From: Neobacillus rhizosphaerae
Lineage (GTDB): Bacteria; Bacillota; Bacilli; Bacillales; Cytobacillaceae
NCBI RefSeq assembly: GCF_937468385.1
Contig: NZ_CALBWS010000005.1
Coordinates: 103,284-167,283 of the forward strand
DNA length: 64,000 bases
Direction of reading: 5' to 3'
This document shows positions 1-8,388 of the stretch, one piece after another; position 1 is the first letter of the stretch; each line of letters opens with the position of its first letter. Made by a program: the position numbers and the translations under genes. Under the pieces are notes generated by a model. The model saw only the letters and a list, made by a program, of their open reading frames with translations. It did not search any database and had not been told where the DNA came from.

Positions 1-1
1 A

Positions 2-655
2 GCAGATGCTGAGAAAGAAGCAAAGGTAAATCCTTCTGCTGCTAACAAAGCAAAATCTCAAGCGAGTGTACATGCAAGTGAGGCTGCAAAAGCTCATGCC
101 GCAGCAAACTCCGCTGTCCTAGCTGGCAAAGAAGTTTCTGAAGATGTAGTAACTGAAGAAGCTGAAAAGGTAACTGAGGAAACTGCAGTAGTGACAGAAG
201 AAGTTACTGAAGTAGCAGCTGAAGAAACTACAGACGAAGCAACTAAAGTTGAATCTGAAGAAGCAACAAAAGAAGTAGCAGCTGTAGAAAACGCTGAAGA
301 AACTGTGAAGGTAAATCCTTCTGCTGCTAACAAAGCAAAATCTCAAGCGAGTGTACATGCAAGTGAGGCTGCAAAAGCTCATGCCGCAGCAAACTCTGCT
401 GTCCTAGCTGGCGAAGAAGTTTCTGAAGATGTAGTAACTGAAGAAGCTGAAAAGGTAACTGAGGAAACTACGGAAGTGACAGACGAAAGTACTGAAGTAG
501 TAACTGAAAAAACAACAGAAGACCAAGTTACTGAAGTAGCAGCTGAAGAAACTACAGACGAAGCAACTAAAGTTGAATCTGAAGAAGCAACAAAAGAAGT
601 AGCAGCTGTAGAAAACGCTGAAGAAACTACTGTTGAAGCCGCAATAAAAGAATAA
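2..655 (+). CDS. Ala/Glu/Thr-rich repeat protein, C-terminal part (5' end outside window)
   Basis: The reading frame is open from the left edge, so the true start lies upstream and only the last 217 residues are visible. The sequence is very rich in Glu, Ala, Val and Thr with no Cys or Trp. It is built from a long repeat: a block beginning KVNPSAANKAKSQAS recurs after 285 bp (95 residues), and a block beginning EVAAEETTDEATKVES recurs after 324 bp because the second copy carries 13 extra residues. No signal peptide, membrane segment or catalytic motif is visible in this part. Such composition suggests an elongated, perhaps helical or disordered, surface or structural protein, but I do not recognise the family. 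A terminator follows the stop codon directly. Confidence 0.75.
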   Translation, partial: ADAEKEAKVNPSAANKAKSQASVHASEAAKAHAAANSAVLAGKEVSEDVVTEEAEKVTEETAVVTEEVTEVAAEETTDEATKVESEEATKEVAAVENAEETVKVNPSAANKAKSQASVHASEAAKAHAAANSAVLAGEEVSEDVVTEEAEKVTEETTEVTDESTEVVTEKTTEDQVTEVAAEETTDEATKVESEEATKEVAAVENAEETTVEAAIKE

Positions 656-669
656 TCAACTTTCCAAAA

Positions 670-703
670 GAAACCGAGGGAATTTTCCTTCGGTTTTTCT
701 TGG
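670..703 (+). terminator. Rho-independent terminator of the repeat protein gene
   Basis: An AACCGAGGG / CCTTCGGTT stem with an AATTTT loop is followed by a T-run. It lies 15 bases after the stop codon. Confidence 0.8.
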
Positions 704-730
704 CCGATAGGAAAGTATAACTTTCTATCA

Positions 731-840
731 GGCATAAGTGCAACTACGCCTCTATCTTCGCCCTTAGGGGCTCGCCAATCGGCGAGTTTTCTTTAGCAAA
801 TCAGAATTAATATCCATAAATTCTGAACGTATAAGTGCAC
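731..840. repeat. Dispersed intergenic repeat with CTCGCC/GGCGAG hairpin
   Basis: The stretch with AAGTGCAACTACGCCTC and a perfect CTCGCC-AAT-CGGCGAG hairpin plus T-run (771-795), followed by TAAATTCTGAACGTATAAGTGCA, is related to the copy at 11817-11892. The hairpin may act as a second terminator. Confidence 0.6.
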
Positions 841-913
841 TAAGAAGGACTTCAATCAATTCTGAAATATTCGAAATGAAGTAAAAAAACCGGACCGTGT
901 CAAAGAGCTTTCG

Positions 914-1069
914 TTATTTTTTTACTCGATAGGCTCTCCGCTCGGCATATTCTGAACAAGGAATGCAGACCTTGATTACCCTTCCTTTGTCATCGATGTA
1001 TTTTCTTAGAGGCTTTACTTTCCGTTTACAGATTATGCATTTATTATTTAAAAATTCAAAGAATGACAT
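914..1069 (-). CDS. 51-aa zinc-ribbon-like microprotein
   Basis: This short reading frame starts at ATG 1069 behind a strong site (AGGGGGAT, spacing about 5) and encodes 51 residues. It holds two CxxC pairs, C11-x2-C14 (CIIC) and C35-x2-C38 (CIPC), spaced like a small zinc ribbon, and ends in a basic tail (AERRAYRVKK). The length, good ribosome site and paired cysteines make it a believable gene although it is isolated between two plus-strand genes. The family is not recognised; a nucleic-acid or protein-binding zinc finger is an inference from the cysteines only. Confidence 0.6.
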   Translation of the reverse strand: MSFFEFLNNKCIICKRKVKPLRKYIDDKGRVIKVCIPCSEYAERRAYRVKK

Positions 1070-1364
1070 AATAATCCCCCTAAAACCGCTAGATTGAAAT
1101 CTCTCAATATATTATTCTGAAACATCAATACCGTACCATATTGGAATCAAGATGTTAACCGGGATACTAACAGATAGGACGTGACTGACGGGCAAACCAT
1201 CAACGTCAAAGATTCTTGTCTGCTGAGCCAGAGATGTGGTCGAAGATGAAATGACATAAATGGTAAATTGAACAATATCTCAACATAGTAATCATCATAA
1301 TGGTGCAGATTATAAAGACTTACATTCTCGGTAAGAAAAGGATTGATAAAGGGGATTTAAAGTG

Positions 1365-2081
1365 ATGAAATGGGTGCTCTTCGTTATTGTATTCATCTGT
1401 TTCTATACCAATATCTACACGAATGCAAATGCAGGGATGATCAAGCGAAAGCAGGTAGAGCCAACCGGGCAGGTTGTTTGGGATGTCACTACTAAGAAAA
1501 AGGTCATCGCTTTAACGTTTGACGATGGACCAAATCCTATCTATACACCACAGGTTCTGGCTGTCTTGGAAAAGTATAATGCCAACGCAACGTTTTTCCA
1601 GATTGGAAATCGAATGGAGCGTTATCCGGAGGTTGTCCAACAAGTTGTCGAGGCCGGTAATGAATTGGGCAATCATTCGATGACACATCCGTATGAAAAT
1701 AAAGTTGGCTTTCAACAGATGCACTTTGAAATCATTCAGGCTGAACGTATTATCCAAAAGTACCAGCCAAACCATCCTAAGTTGTTCCGGCCCCCAGGAG
1801 GATATTTAGACAATGACTTACTACAGGAGGCAAAAAGACAAGGATACAAAGTCGTGCTTTGGTCCTATCATCAGGAATTAAAGGATTGGTCCCTACCTGG
1901 TGCACCAGTCATTGCCAATCATGTCATTCGGCATGCCAGGAATGGGGACATTATTCTCCTGCATGATGGCGGCGGCGACCGAAGTCAAACTGTCGAGGCT
2001 TTAAAAATTTTTCTGCCTGCCCTTAAGGAAAAAGGGTATCAATTTGTAACTGTATCGGAGCTGCTTTCTAATAAAGAATAA
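1365..2081 (+). CDS. Secreted/anchored polysaccharide deacetylase (NodB homology domain)
   Basis: The 238-residue product begins with a hydrophobic signal or anchor segment (residues 2-23) and then a NodB-fold deacetylase domain. The family motifs are present in order: TFDDGP at 51-56 (catalytic base and metal Asp), HSMTH at 104-108 (metal His pair), RPPGG at 142-146, and LLHDGG at 198-203. Such enzymes remove N-acetyl groups from peptidoglycan or other amino sugars outside the membrane, usually with a divalent metal. GTG 1362 lies directly before ATG 1365; ATG is preferred because AAAGGGGAT sits 8 bases upstream of it. It stands alone. The exact substrate (MurNAc, GlcNAc or chitin oligomer) cannot be read from the sequence. 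Confidence 0.9.
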   Translation: MKWVLFVIVFICFYTNIYTNANAGMIKRKQVEPTGQVVWDVTTKKKVIALTFDDGPNPIYTPQVLAVLEKYNANATFFQIGNRMERYPEVVQQVVEAGNELGNHSMTHPYENKVGFQQMHFEIIQAERIIQKYQPNHPKLFRPPGGYLDNDLLQEAKRQGYKVVLWSYHQELKDWSLPGAPVIANHVIRHARNGDIILLHDGGGDRSQTVEALKIFLPALKEKGYQFVTVSELLSNKE

Positions 2082-2189
2082 TTCTGGGTGCCGTTCCCAA
2101 GGGTTTTATCAGCGAATCTAAAGGAATGGTCAGTTCGTACTTAAATCTCAATATAAAGCAGCATCTTTAGGAAGGGGCCATAAAAAGTA

Positions 2190-2240
2190 AAAGGGCTGAC
2201 CCCAAAAGCATCAGACAATGACTCTTGGGACAGCCTCTTT
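2190..2240 (-). terminator. Terminator of the glycolate oxidase operon
   Basis: Read on the minus strand, AGAGGCTGTCCCAAGAG pairs with CTTTTGGGGTCAGCCCTTTT around a 20-base loop and is followed by a T-rich tract, directly behind the glcF stop codon. Confidence 0.7.
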
Positions 2241-3569
2241 TTATGCTTGTTTTACAGCCTCAATTAATAGGTCCACAATATGAACCCCTCTCATTTTTGA
2301 AGATAGCCCTTCTCTTTCAATCCCTAGCTGCATTTGCAACAGACAGCCAGGGTTTGCTGTGACAATTGTGGTGGCATGGGAAGATTTCGCTTGAACCATT
2401 TTGTAGTCGAGCATCACCATCGACATTTCTGACTCAACAATATTATAAATTCCGGCAGAGCCGCAGCAGCGGTCAGCATCTTTCATTTCATTATATTCCG
2501 CTCCTTCAATCGCTCGGAGAAGAACTCGTGGCGCGGATGCTGTTTTCATCACATTTCTTAGATGGCAGGAATCCTGATAGGTGATAACCTGTGGCGGAAG
2601 CTCTAATTTCACCTTTTGATGAAAGTCGACTGCTACCAATACTTCGGAAATATCCTTTATCTTTTCCTTGAAATCTTTTGCCCGGTCTTTCCAATCAGGA
2701 TCATCCTTCAGTAAATGATCATAGTCGATTAGGAATGCGCCACAACCGCCGGCGTTGGTAATAATATAGTCCACGTTTAAGTTTTCGAAGGCGATGATAT
2801 TTTTTTTAGCCAGATCCTTGGCAGTTTGTTTTTCACCGCTGTGTCCATGCAAGGCCCCACAGCATACTTGATTCTGTGGAATAACGACCTCACAGCCGGC
2901 TAATTGCAGCAGTTTCATGGTGGCATCGTTTGTCTTAAGGAACATCGTATCCATTAAACAGCCGCTGAAAAAAGCTACCCGGTGAACTTTTTCAGCGATT
3001 GCCGGTAGATATTCAGGACGATTTTTCATCTCTTTCATCGTCGGCACCTTAGGCAATACTTTTTCCATGGTAGCCAAACTTTCAGGTAAAAGTCCCAAAA
3101 AACCAATTTTTCGTGCAATCGTTTGAATTCCGGAGCGTTGATAGAATCCCAGTAAGCCTACTGTCCCGCGCATCCGATTTGGGTGCGGAAATAATCCTTG
3201 AAAAACTGTTTTTCTGACGATTCGTACTGGTAAAGAATGTTTCTTGTTTTGATTGATGATATCCCTGGCATCTTCTAATAAATGGCCATAATTCACACCA
3301 GAGGGGCAGACTGGTTCGCAGGCCCGGCAGCCGAGACAAAGTTCGAGTGAACGTTCAAAATCCTCATCCGGCTCAATCACCCCATCGACCACCGCCTTCA
3401 TGAGGGCAATTCGACCTCTAGGGGAATGGGATTCTTTGTAGCCTGATTCAATATACGTTGGGCAAGTTGGCAGGCAAAAACCGCAACGCATACAGTTTAG
3501 CAAATCATCTTCGTTCATTCGGGCTTTAAATTGCTCTTGGATCTTTTCTTGCTCTTTCATGGTTGTCAT
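2241..3569 (-). CDS. glcF: Glycolate oxidase, iron-sulfur subunit
   Basis: The 442-residue protein starts with two ferredoxin-type CxxCxxCxxxCP clusters (C26/C29/C32/C36 and C78/C81/C84/C88), expected to bind two 4Fe-4S centres. Two CCG-type cysteine-rich modules follow (VCCGALHG and DRCCGSAG), as in GlcF and heterodisulfide-reductase-like subunits. It should pass electrons from the flavin subunit GlcD, encoded just upstream, to the membrane quinone pool during oxidation of glycolate (or D-lactate) to the keto acid. The ATG overlaps the glcD stop as ATGA, a sign of translational coupling. The equivalent in B. subtilis is ysfD. Confidence 0.92.
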   Translation of the reverse strand: MTTMKEQEKIQEQFKARMNEDDLLNCMRCGFCLPTCPTYIESGYKESHSPRGRIALMKAVVDGVIEPDEDFERSLELCLGCRACEPVCPSGVNYGHLLEDARDIINQNKKHSLPVRIVRKTVFQGLFPHPNRMRGTVGLLGFYQRSGIQTIARKIGFLGLLPESLATMEKVLPKVPTMKEMKNRPEYLPAIAEKVHRVAFFSGCLMDTMFLKTNDATMKLLQLAGCEVVIPQNQVCCGALHGHSGEKQTAKDLAKKNIIAFENLNVDYIITNAGGCGAFLIDYDHLLKDDPDWKDRAKDFKEKIKDISEVLVAVDFHQKVKLELPPQVITYQDSCHLRNVMKTASAPRVLLRAIEGAEYNEMKDADRCCGSAGIYNIVESEMSMVMLDYKMVQAKSSHATTIVTANPGCLLQMQLGIEREGLSSKMRGVHIVDLLIEAVKQA

Positions 3570-4978
3570 TTTGTCACCACCACGCGTTTCTTGCTGTCTT
3601 TGGCAAAAACCTTCCCTGGATTCATGATATTATTAGGGTCAAACCCGTGCTTAATGGCTTTCATTGCTGCGATTCCTTCTTCTTTTAGCTTCCATTCGAG
3701 GTAGGGGGCTTTCATTGCGCCGACTCCATGTTCTCCGGTAATCGTTCCGCCTAAGGCAATCGCGTGTTCAAATATTTCGGCAAAGGCTTTTTCAACTCGT
3801 TCCATTTCTTCGTGATTCCTGGCATCGGTTGCACAGGTAGGGTGGAGATTTCCATCCCCGGCATGGCCGAAGGTACAAATGGTCAGCTGATATTTGTCAG
3901 TAATCTCATTGATGGCTTTCACCATATTGGCAATTTCTGACCTCGGGACCGTCGCGTCTTCGAGGATTGTCGTCGGCTTTAAGCGGGCAATCGCAGATAG
4001 TGCGGTGCGTCGTGCAGTCCTCAGTGCTTCAGCTTCTGCTTCAGAAGCGGCAATTTGAATCGAGACTGCCTGTTCCTGCTTACAAATATCGGCTATTCTT
4101 GTTAAATCACGTTCGACGACTTCAGGAGGTCCGTCCTGCTCGATTAAAAGGACGGCCTTCACATCAGTTGGCAGTCCGATTTTGGCAAAATCCTCAACTA
4201 CCTGTAAGGTGGGCTGGTCAAGAAACTCAAGTGTTGTCGGAATGATTTTATTCGCAATAATCGCTGACACCGACTTGGCGGCAGCGGATAGGTCTTGGTA
4301 AAGGGCAAGCATCGTTTTTTTCGTTTCTGGCATCGGAATCAATTTAAGTGTGGCCTCAGTAATAACAACTAGTGTTCCTTCAGAGCCGACAAACAGACGG
4401 GTTAAATCATAACCAGCGACATCCTTTGCCAGCTTTCCGCCTGTCCGAATTATATCGCCATTAGGCAACACCACTTCGAGTGCGATGACATAATCGCGGG
4501 TTACTCCGTATTTGAGTCCGCGCAAACCACCAGAGTTTTCATTGATGTTGCCACCAATCGTGGAGATTTTCATCGAGCTTGGGTCAGGAGGATAGAAAAG
4601 CCCCTTTTCTTCCACGGCATGAATCATATCAAGAGTGATGACACCGGGCTGAACGGTTACGGTTAAATTCTCTTCATCAATTTCGAGGATCTTGTTCATA
4701 TGTTTAAAAAGCATGACTATTCCGCCCTCAGTTGGGCATGTTCCGGCACAAAGGTTCGTTCCCGAGCCGCGTGGCACAATTGGAACCTTATATTGATTAC
4801 AAACCTTTAAGATTTGTGAAACTTCCTCTGTGTTCCTCGGGCTGACAACGGCATCCGGCATCGACTGGAAGTTTGGCGTGGCATCATAGGAGTAAACTAA
4901 ACGTTCTGTTTTGGAATCATCATAATTAGCCTTGGTCACAATGGCAATCAATTTTTCTTTCACTTCATTAATAAGCAT
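3566..4978 (-). CDS. glcD: Glycolate oxidase, FAD-binding subunit
   Basis: The 470-residue protein has an N-terminal PCMH-type FAD-binding domain (PRGSGTNLCAG near 69-79) and a C-terminal FAD-oxidase domain with HAGDGNLHP and GEHGVG, the usual GlcD/D-lactate dehydrogenase signature. It oxidises glycolate to glyoxylate with FAD; D-lactate as substrate is an alternative. It is coupled by a 4-bp overlap to glcF and lies 160 bp downstream of a CdaR-type regulator gene on the same strand, the ysfB-ysfC-ysfD arrangement known from Bacillus. No GlcE-like third subunit is present in the window, as is normal for Firmicutes. Confidence 0.93.
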   Translation of the reverse strand: MLINEVKEKLIAIVTKANYDDSKTERLVYSYDATPNFQSMPDAVVSPRNTEEVSQILKVCNQYKVPIVPRGSGTNLCAGTCPTEGGIVMLFKHMNKILEIDEENLTVTVQPGVITLDMIHAVEEKGLFYPPDPSSMKISTIGGNINENSGGLRGLKYGVTRDYVIALEVVLPNGDIIRTGGKLAKDVAGYDLTRLFVGSEGTLVVITEATLKLIPMPETKKTMLALYQDLSAAAKSVSAIIANKIIPTTLEFLDQPTLQVVEDFAKIGLPTDVKAVLLIEQDGPPEVVERDLTRIADICKQEQAVSIQIAASEAEAEALRTARRTALSAIARLKPTTILEDATVPRSEIANMVKAINEITDKYQLTICTFGHAGDGNLHPTCATDARNHEEMERVEKAFAEIFEHAIALGGTITGEHGVGAMKAPYLEWKLKEEGIAAMKAIKHGFDPNNIMNPGKVFAKDSKKRVVVTK

Positions 4979-5138
4979 TTTGTTTCCCCCATCCTCTCCG
5001 TGCTGCGTAAACTATTTTCATACTGTTTAAAGTATAAAAAAAAAAGAAGTCTACCTGCTATGGATAAACATCTAAAAAATAAGTATATTATTATTCTGTT
5101 TTTGGTTGTTTATCTAAAAAGATGGTAGCTAAAGCCTA

Positions 5139-6260
5139 TTATTTTTTAAGCATTGGCTGTTCTTCTAAAAAAAGAATGGCTAGGTACAGACAGAGTAAAT
5201 CGTGAATCTTGCTTGGGTTTAAATGTGTCATGTCCTCGACCTTTTTTAGGCGATAATGCAGTGTATTTATATGGATATGCAAGGATTGGGCCGTGTTTTT
5301 TAAGGAGTGGTTTTGCTTAAATAGTTCTGTTAGTGTTTCGAGCAATTCACTTTCAGATAATATCGAACCAATGGTTCGCTGGATGTAAGCTGATTTTACC
5401 TCAGGACGAAGCTCCTCAGTGATCATTTCAAGCATTAATTCCTCATCGAATATAATCTCTCGCTTACTTCGAGCAATTTTCAGCGCTCGTTCGGCCTGCT
5501 CATAGGAATGGCGTATCAAATTGCCTTCTCCTTTTTGTCCAACCCCTGCATAAGCGGAAATTCCAAAGGTATTCTTTAAAAATTGCAAAAAATGATTCAG
5601 CCGTTTTTTGATAGTTGTTGGATGAACAGTAGCGGAACTATCGATTAAGAGAATGATTCGTTCATTTCCGGACCGTGCTGTGACATCATGCTTACTTTGA
5701 GAAAATGATTTCAAAATAGAGGACCAAAAATCCCTTGAAAGGGGATAGTTTCTTTTGTCAAACTCAATAATGGCTGCCGTTCGATCTAGTTCAAGATTGA
5801 TGGATAGCGTTCGAGCTTTATCCACTAGTTCAGGACTTGGCTCTTTTGTTTGCAGCCATTCCATTACGAAGGTTTCGATTGTTCGAGAGTGCCAATCAAA
5901 TTGTTCGGCATAGTAGTTTTCACTAATTAGCAGCTCCGTCATTTTGCGAATGATTTCACCAAATGGGGTGATGGTTTCAGGGTCCCCAGTAATTCCAATC
6001 ACACCAATGACCTCATTTTGAAACAAGATAGGAAGATTAATTCCCGGCTTTACCCCTTTTAATTGCGGTATCTCTTTTTCGGTGATGATCAGCTTTTTCC
6101 TGTTTTGTGAAGTGATTAATGCTCCTTCATGGAAAGCACCGACTCTCTCCCGATTGGTGCCAGCAATAATATGGCCATCTGTGTTAACGACAATGATTTC
6201 TTCACCGATTAATTTCCGGACTTCCTTGACAATTTTTTCCGCGAGATCGGGTTGAAGCAA
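5139..6260 (-). CDS. ysfB: CdaR/PucR-family transcriptional regulator of glycolate genes
   Basis: The product has an N-terminal sugar-diacid-recognition domain (EEIIVVNTDGHIIAGTNRE near 20-40), a middle GGDEF-like PucR segment, and a C-terminal helix-turn-helix (SLKNTAQSLHIHINTLHYRL), the CdaR layout. The open frame extends to 6314, but GGGAGGTG at 6267-6274 lies 6-7 bases before TTG 6260, and starting there gives MLQPDLAEKIVKEV, the usual CdaR N-terminus of 373 residues. It probably senses a hydroxy acid such as glycolate and activates the glcD-glcF genes just downstream on the same strand. That effector is an inference from context. Confidence 0.85.
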   Translation of the reverse strand: MLQPDLAEKIVKEVRKLIGEEIIVVNTDGHIIAGTNRERVGAFHEGALITSQNRKKLIITEKEIPQLKGVKPGINLPILFQNEVIGVIGITGDPETITPFGEIIRKMTELLISENYYAEQFDWHSRTIETFVMEWLQTKEPSPELVDKARTLSINLELDRTAAIIEFDKRNYPLSRDFWSSILKSFSQSKHDVTARSGNERIILLIDSSATVHPTTIKKRLNHFLQFLKNTFGISAYAGVGQKGEGNLIRHSYEQAERALKIARSKREIIFDEELMLEMITEELRPEVKSAYIQRTIGSILSESELLETLTELFKQNHSLKNTAQSLHIHINTLHYRLKKVEDMTHLNPSKIHDLLCLYLAILFLEEQPMLKK

Positions 6261-6358
6261 GGTAAGCACCTCCCTTAATTTCATTATATCTAAATCCAGG
6301 CCCTGATTTAACATAAACGAACATACTCATTGAAAAAATAGGAAATAGAAAAACAATT

Positions 6359-6387
6359 TTGAAATATAATTTCAAAAAAAATATAAT
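6359..6387 (+). promoter_or_regulatory. Sigma-A promoter with MurR-like operator
   Basis: TTGAAA (6359-6364) and TATAAT (6382-6387) are 17 bp apart. The -35 box is buried in the palindrome TGAAAT-ATA-ATTTCA (6360-6374). The same palindrome and the same promoter geometry are found before murQ at 7369-7397, so one RpiR/MurR-type repressor could control both units. Confidence 0.65.
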
Positions 6388-6422
6388 AATATTAAAAAAT
6401 GACTTCATAAGGAGAGGTAAAA

Positions 6423-7286
6423 ATGAAATATCGATTATTAGCGACTGACCTCGATGGGACATTATTAACCGATCAAAGAGAGATTGATATTGAAACAATA
6501 GAGGCGATTCAAGAGTACCGTAGAAGAGGGGGAAGGGTAGTTATTTGCAGCGGACGTTCCCCACTTTCAACAAGATGGATTGCCAATACCATCGGCCTAA
6601 AGGGAGAGCCCATCATTGCTTACAATGGCGCCATCCTGCTTGATGAGAATGGAGAGGTTAGCGAACAATCGGTTTTCCAGCATGAATCTCTATTGAGTTT
6701 CTGGGAATTATGCGAAAGGGAAGGGATCTATGCTCATTTTTATAAAGGGGATACGCTCCTAGTCCCAAAGGTAAATAAATGGAATGAGACCTGGATTGAA
6801 AATAATATTCCCTCTCTTAAAAGATCAGGCGGCGAGTTCAAAAACTGTCAAAGCTTTCGGGAAAAATGCCAGGTTCATGTCATTGAGCATTTTTACCAAT
6901 ATCTGAAGGAAAATCAACCTGAGATTACAAAAATAGCCGTTTTTGATGATAGCAATGCACTCGAAGATTTTTCCAAACGGATTGGGGAACAGATAGAGGA
7001 TATGGAGATTAGCAGCAGTTTCAATTTCATCAATTTAGAAATTTCTCCGAGTGGTGTGACCAAGGCCTCCGCACTGTTAAAGCTTTCTGAGCAGTTAGGT
7101 ATCCCTATCTCACATACCGCTGCGATTGGCGATAACTATAATGACGCCCTTATGCTTTCCGCTGCAGGATTAGGAATTGCGATGGGGAATGCACCTGATA
7201 AAGTGAAATTATTGGCAGATCAGGTGACGGGCAATAATAATGATGCAGGGGTGGCGAGGGCCATCCGCCGTTATTTACTGGATTAG
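6423..7286 (+). CDS. Cof-type HAD-IIB sugar-phosphate phosphatase
   Basis: The 287-residue protein shows the HAD motifs DLDGTLL at the N-terminus (nucleophile and acid Asp), CSGRSP (motif II), a Lys near SGVTKASAL (motif III) and GDNYNDALML (motif IV), with an inserted C2B cap, so it is a Cof/YidA-like phosphatase. These cytosolic enzymes hydrolyse phosphates of sugars or cofactors. AAGGAGAGG lies 5-6 bases before the ATG. Its promoter carries the same operator palindrome as the murQ operon 900 bp downstream, so a substrate from MurNAc/GlcNAc phosphate metabolism is possible; that is inference. Confidence 0.85.
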   Translation: MKYRLLATDLDGTLLTDQREIDIETIEAIQEYRRRGGRVVICSGRSPLSTRWIANTIGLKGEPIIAYNGAILLDENGEVSEQSVFQHESLLSFWELCEREGIYAHFYKGDTLLVPKVNKWNETWIENNIPSLKRSGGEFKNCQSFREKCQVHVIEHFYQYLKENQPEITKIAVFDDSNALEDFSKRIGEQIEDMEISSSFNFINLEISPSGVTKASALLKLSEQLGIPISHTAAIGDNYNDALMLSAAGLGIAMGNAPDKVKLLADQVTGNNNDAGVARAIRRYLLD

Positions 7287-7337
7287 TGCCATCCGCTTTG
7301 TTAGATGGTTCTGTTACAGTAGGGAAAAAGATTTTTT

Positions 7338-7397
7338 AAAATAACATTTCAGTATTTCTATAAAAATATTGAAATGTTATTTCAAAGAGAATATAAT
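7338..7397 (+). promoter_or_regulatory. murQ operon promoter with two MurR-like operators
   Basis: TTGAAA (7369-7374), a 17-bp spacer and TATAAT (7392-7397) form a near-consensus sigma-A promoter. The palindrome TGAAAT-GTT-ATTTCA (7370-7384) covers the -35 box, and a second 14-base copy in inverted orientation lies at 7338-7351, so the region also forms a 17-bp inverted repeat (7340-7356 with 7365-7381). This looks like a two-site repressor region for the RpiR-type MurR encoded in the operon. Confidence 0.7.
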
Positions 7398-7406
7398 AAG
7401 TATATG

Positions 7407-7420
7407 AGTAACCGCTTACA
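7407..7420 (+). promoter_or_regulatory. Candidate cre site (CcpA) of the murQ operon
   Basis: The reverse complement, TGTAAGCGGTTACT, fits the cre consensus TGNAANCGNWWNCW. It begins 10 bases after the -10 box, around the expected transcription start, where CcpA binding would repress. Carbon catabolite control of this operon is inferred. Confidence 0.55.
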
Positions 7421-7454
7421 GCGTAGAAAAGACCAATAGGAGGTCAACTATACT

Positions 7455-8363
7455 ATGGAAGAAAATCTTGAATTATTAACAACAGAATCGCGCAATCAAC
7501 AATCAATCAAGATTGATACGGCAAAGCCAATGGATATATTACGAATCATGAATGAGCAAGATCAATTAGTGGCGCTAGCTGTAAAGGATGTCTTACCAGA
7601 TGTAGAAGCAGCGGTTCAGTTTGTATTTGAATCCTTTCAAAAGGGAGGGCGACTTATTTATTTAGGTGCAGGCACGAGCGGCAGGTTAGGGGTGCTTGAT
7701 GCAGTCGAATGCCCGCCAACCTTCAGCACTGATCCAGAAATGGTTCAAGGTATTATGGCAGGGGGCGAAGGTGCCTTTATAAAAGCGGTGGAAGGAGCGG
7801 AGGATGATCCGGATCTCGGTGTTAGTGAATTGAAAGCATTGGGACTAACGAATGACGATACCGTTATTGGCATCGCTGCCAGCGGTCGAACCCCCTATGT
7901 GATTGGAGCACTTCGCTATGCACGAAGTATCGGCGCTAAAACCGTCGCCCTTTCATGTAATAAAAATGCGGCGATTAGTAAGGTAGCGGATCAAAGCATC
8001 GAGGTGATTGTCGGTCCGGAGGTACTAACTGGTTCGACTCGTTTGAAAGCTGGGACAGCCCACAAAATGATTTTGAATATGATTTCTACCTCCTCGATGA
8101 TTCTTTTGGGGAAAGCCTTTGAAAATTTAATGGTGGATGTTCATGTGAGTAATCAAAAATTAAAGGAACGGGCGATTGGAATCATCCAGAAAATTACCGG
8201 GGTTTCTTATGAGATGGCCTTGGAGACTTTAGAAAAGGCAGATCTACAAGTCAAAACGGCGATCGTCATGATTAAGACGGATAGAACCAAACAGGAAGCA
8301 GAAACATTATTATCTGAAGCGAATGGGTATGTAAAAAAAGCAGTCCAAAATGTTGAAAAATGA
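7455..8363 (+). CDS. murQ: N-acetylmuramic acid 6-phosphate etherase
   Basis: The 302-residue SIS-fold protein contains the MurQ signature [20 protein letters not shown] at 71-90; Glu85 there corresponds to a catalytic acid, and AVEGAED (111-117) holds the second. The C-terminal UBA-like tail is also typical. MurQ removes the D-lactyl ether from MurNAc-6-phosphate, giving GlcNAc-6-phosphate and D-lactate in the cytosol. AGGAGG lies about 10 bases before the ATG. It is the first gene of murQ-murR-murP-mupG and overlaps no other gene if murR starts at 8389. Confidence 0.95.
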   Translation: MEENLELLTTESRNQQSIKIDTAKPMDILRIMNEQDQLVALAVKDVLPDVEAAVQFVFESFQKGGRLIYLGAGTSGRLGVLDAVECPPTFSTDPEMVQGIMAGGEGAFIKAVEGAEDDPDLGVSELKALGLTNDDTVIGIAASGRTPYVIGALRYARSIGAKTVALSCNKNAAISKVADQSIEVIVGPEVLTGSTRLKAGTAHKMILNMISTSSMILLGKAFENLMVDVHVSNQKLKERAIGIIQKITGVSYEMALETLEKADLQVKTAIVMIKTDRTKQEAETLLSEANGYVKKAVQNVEK

Positions 8364-8388
8364 ATGGGATGAAAAGGTGGTCTTTGGT

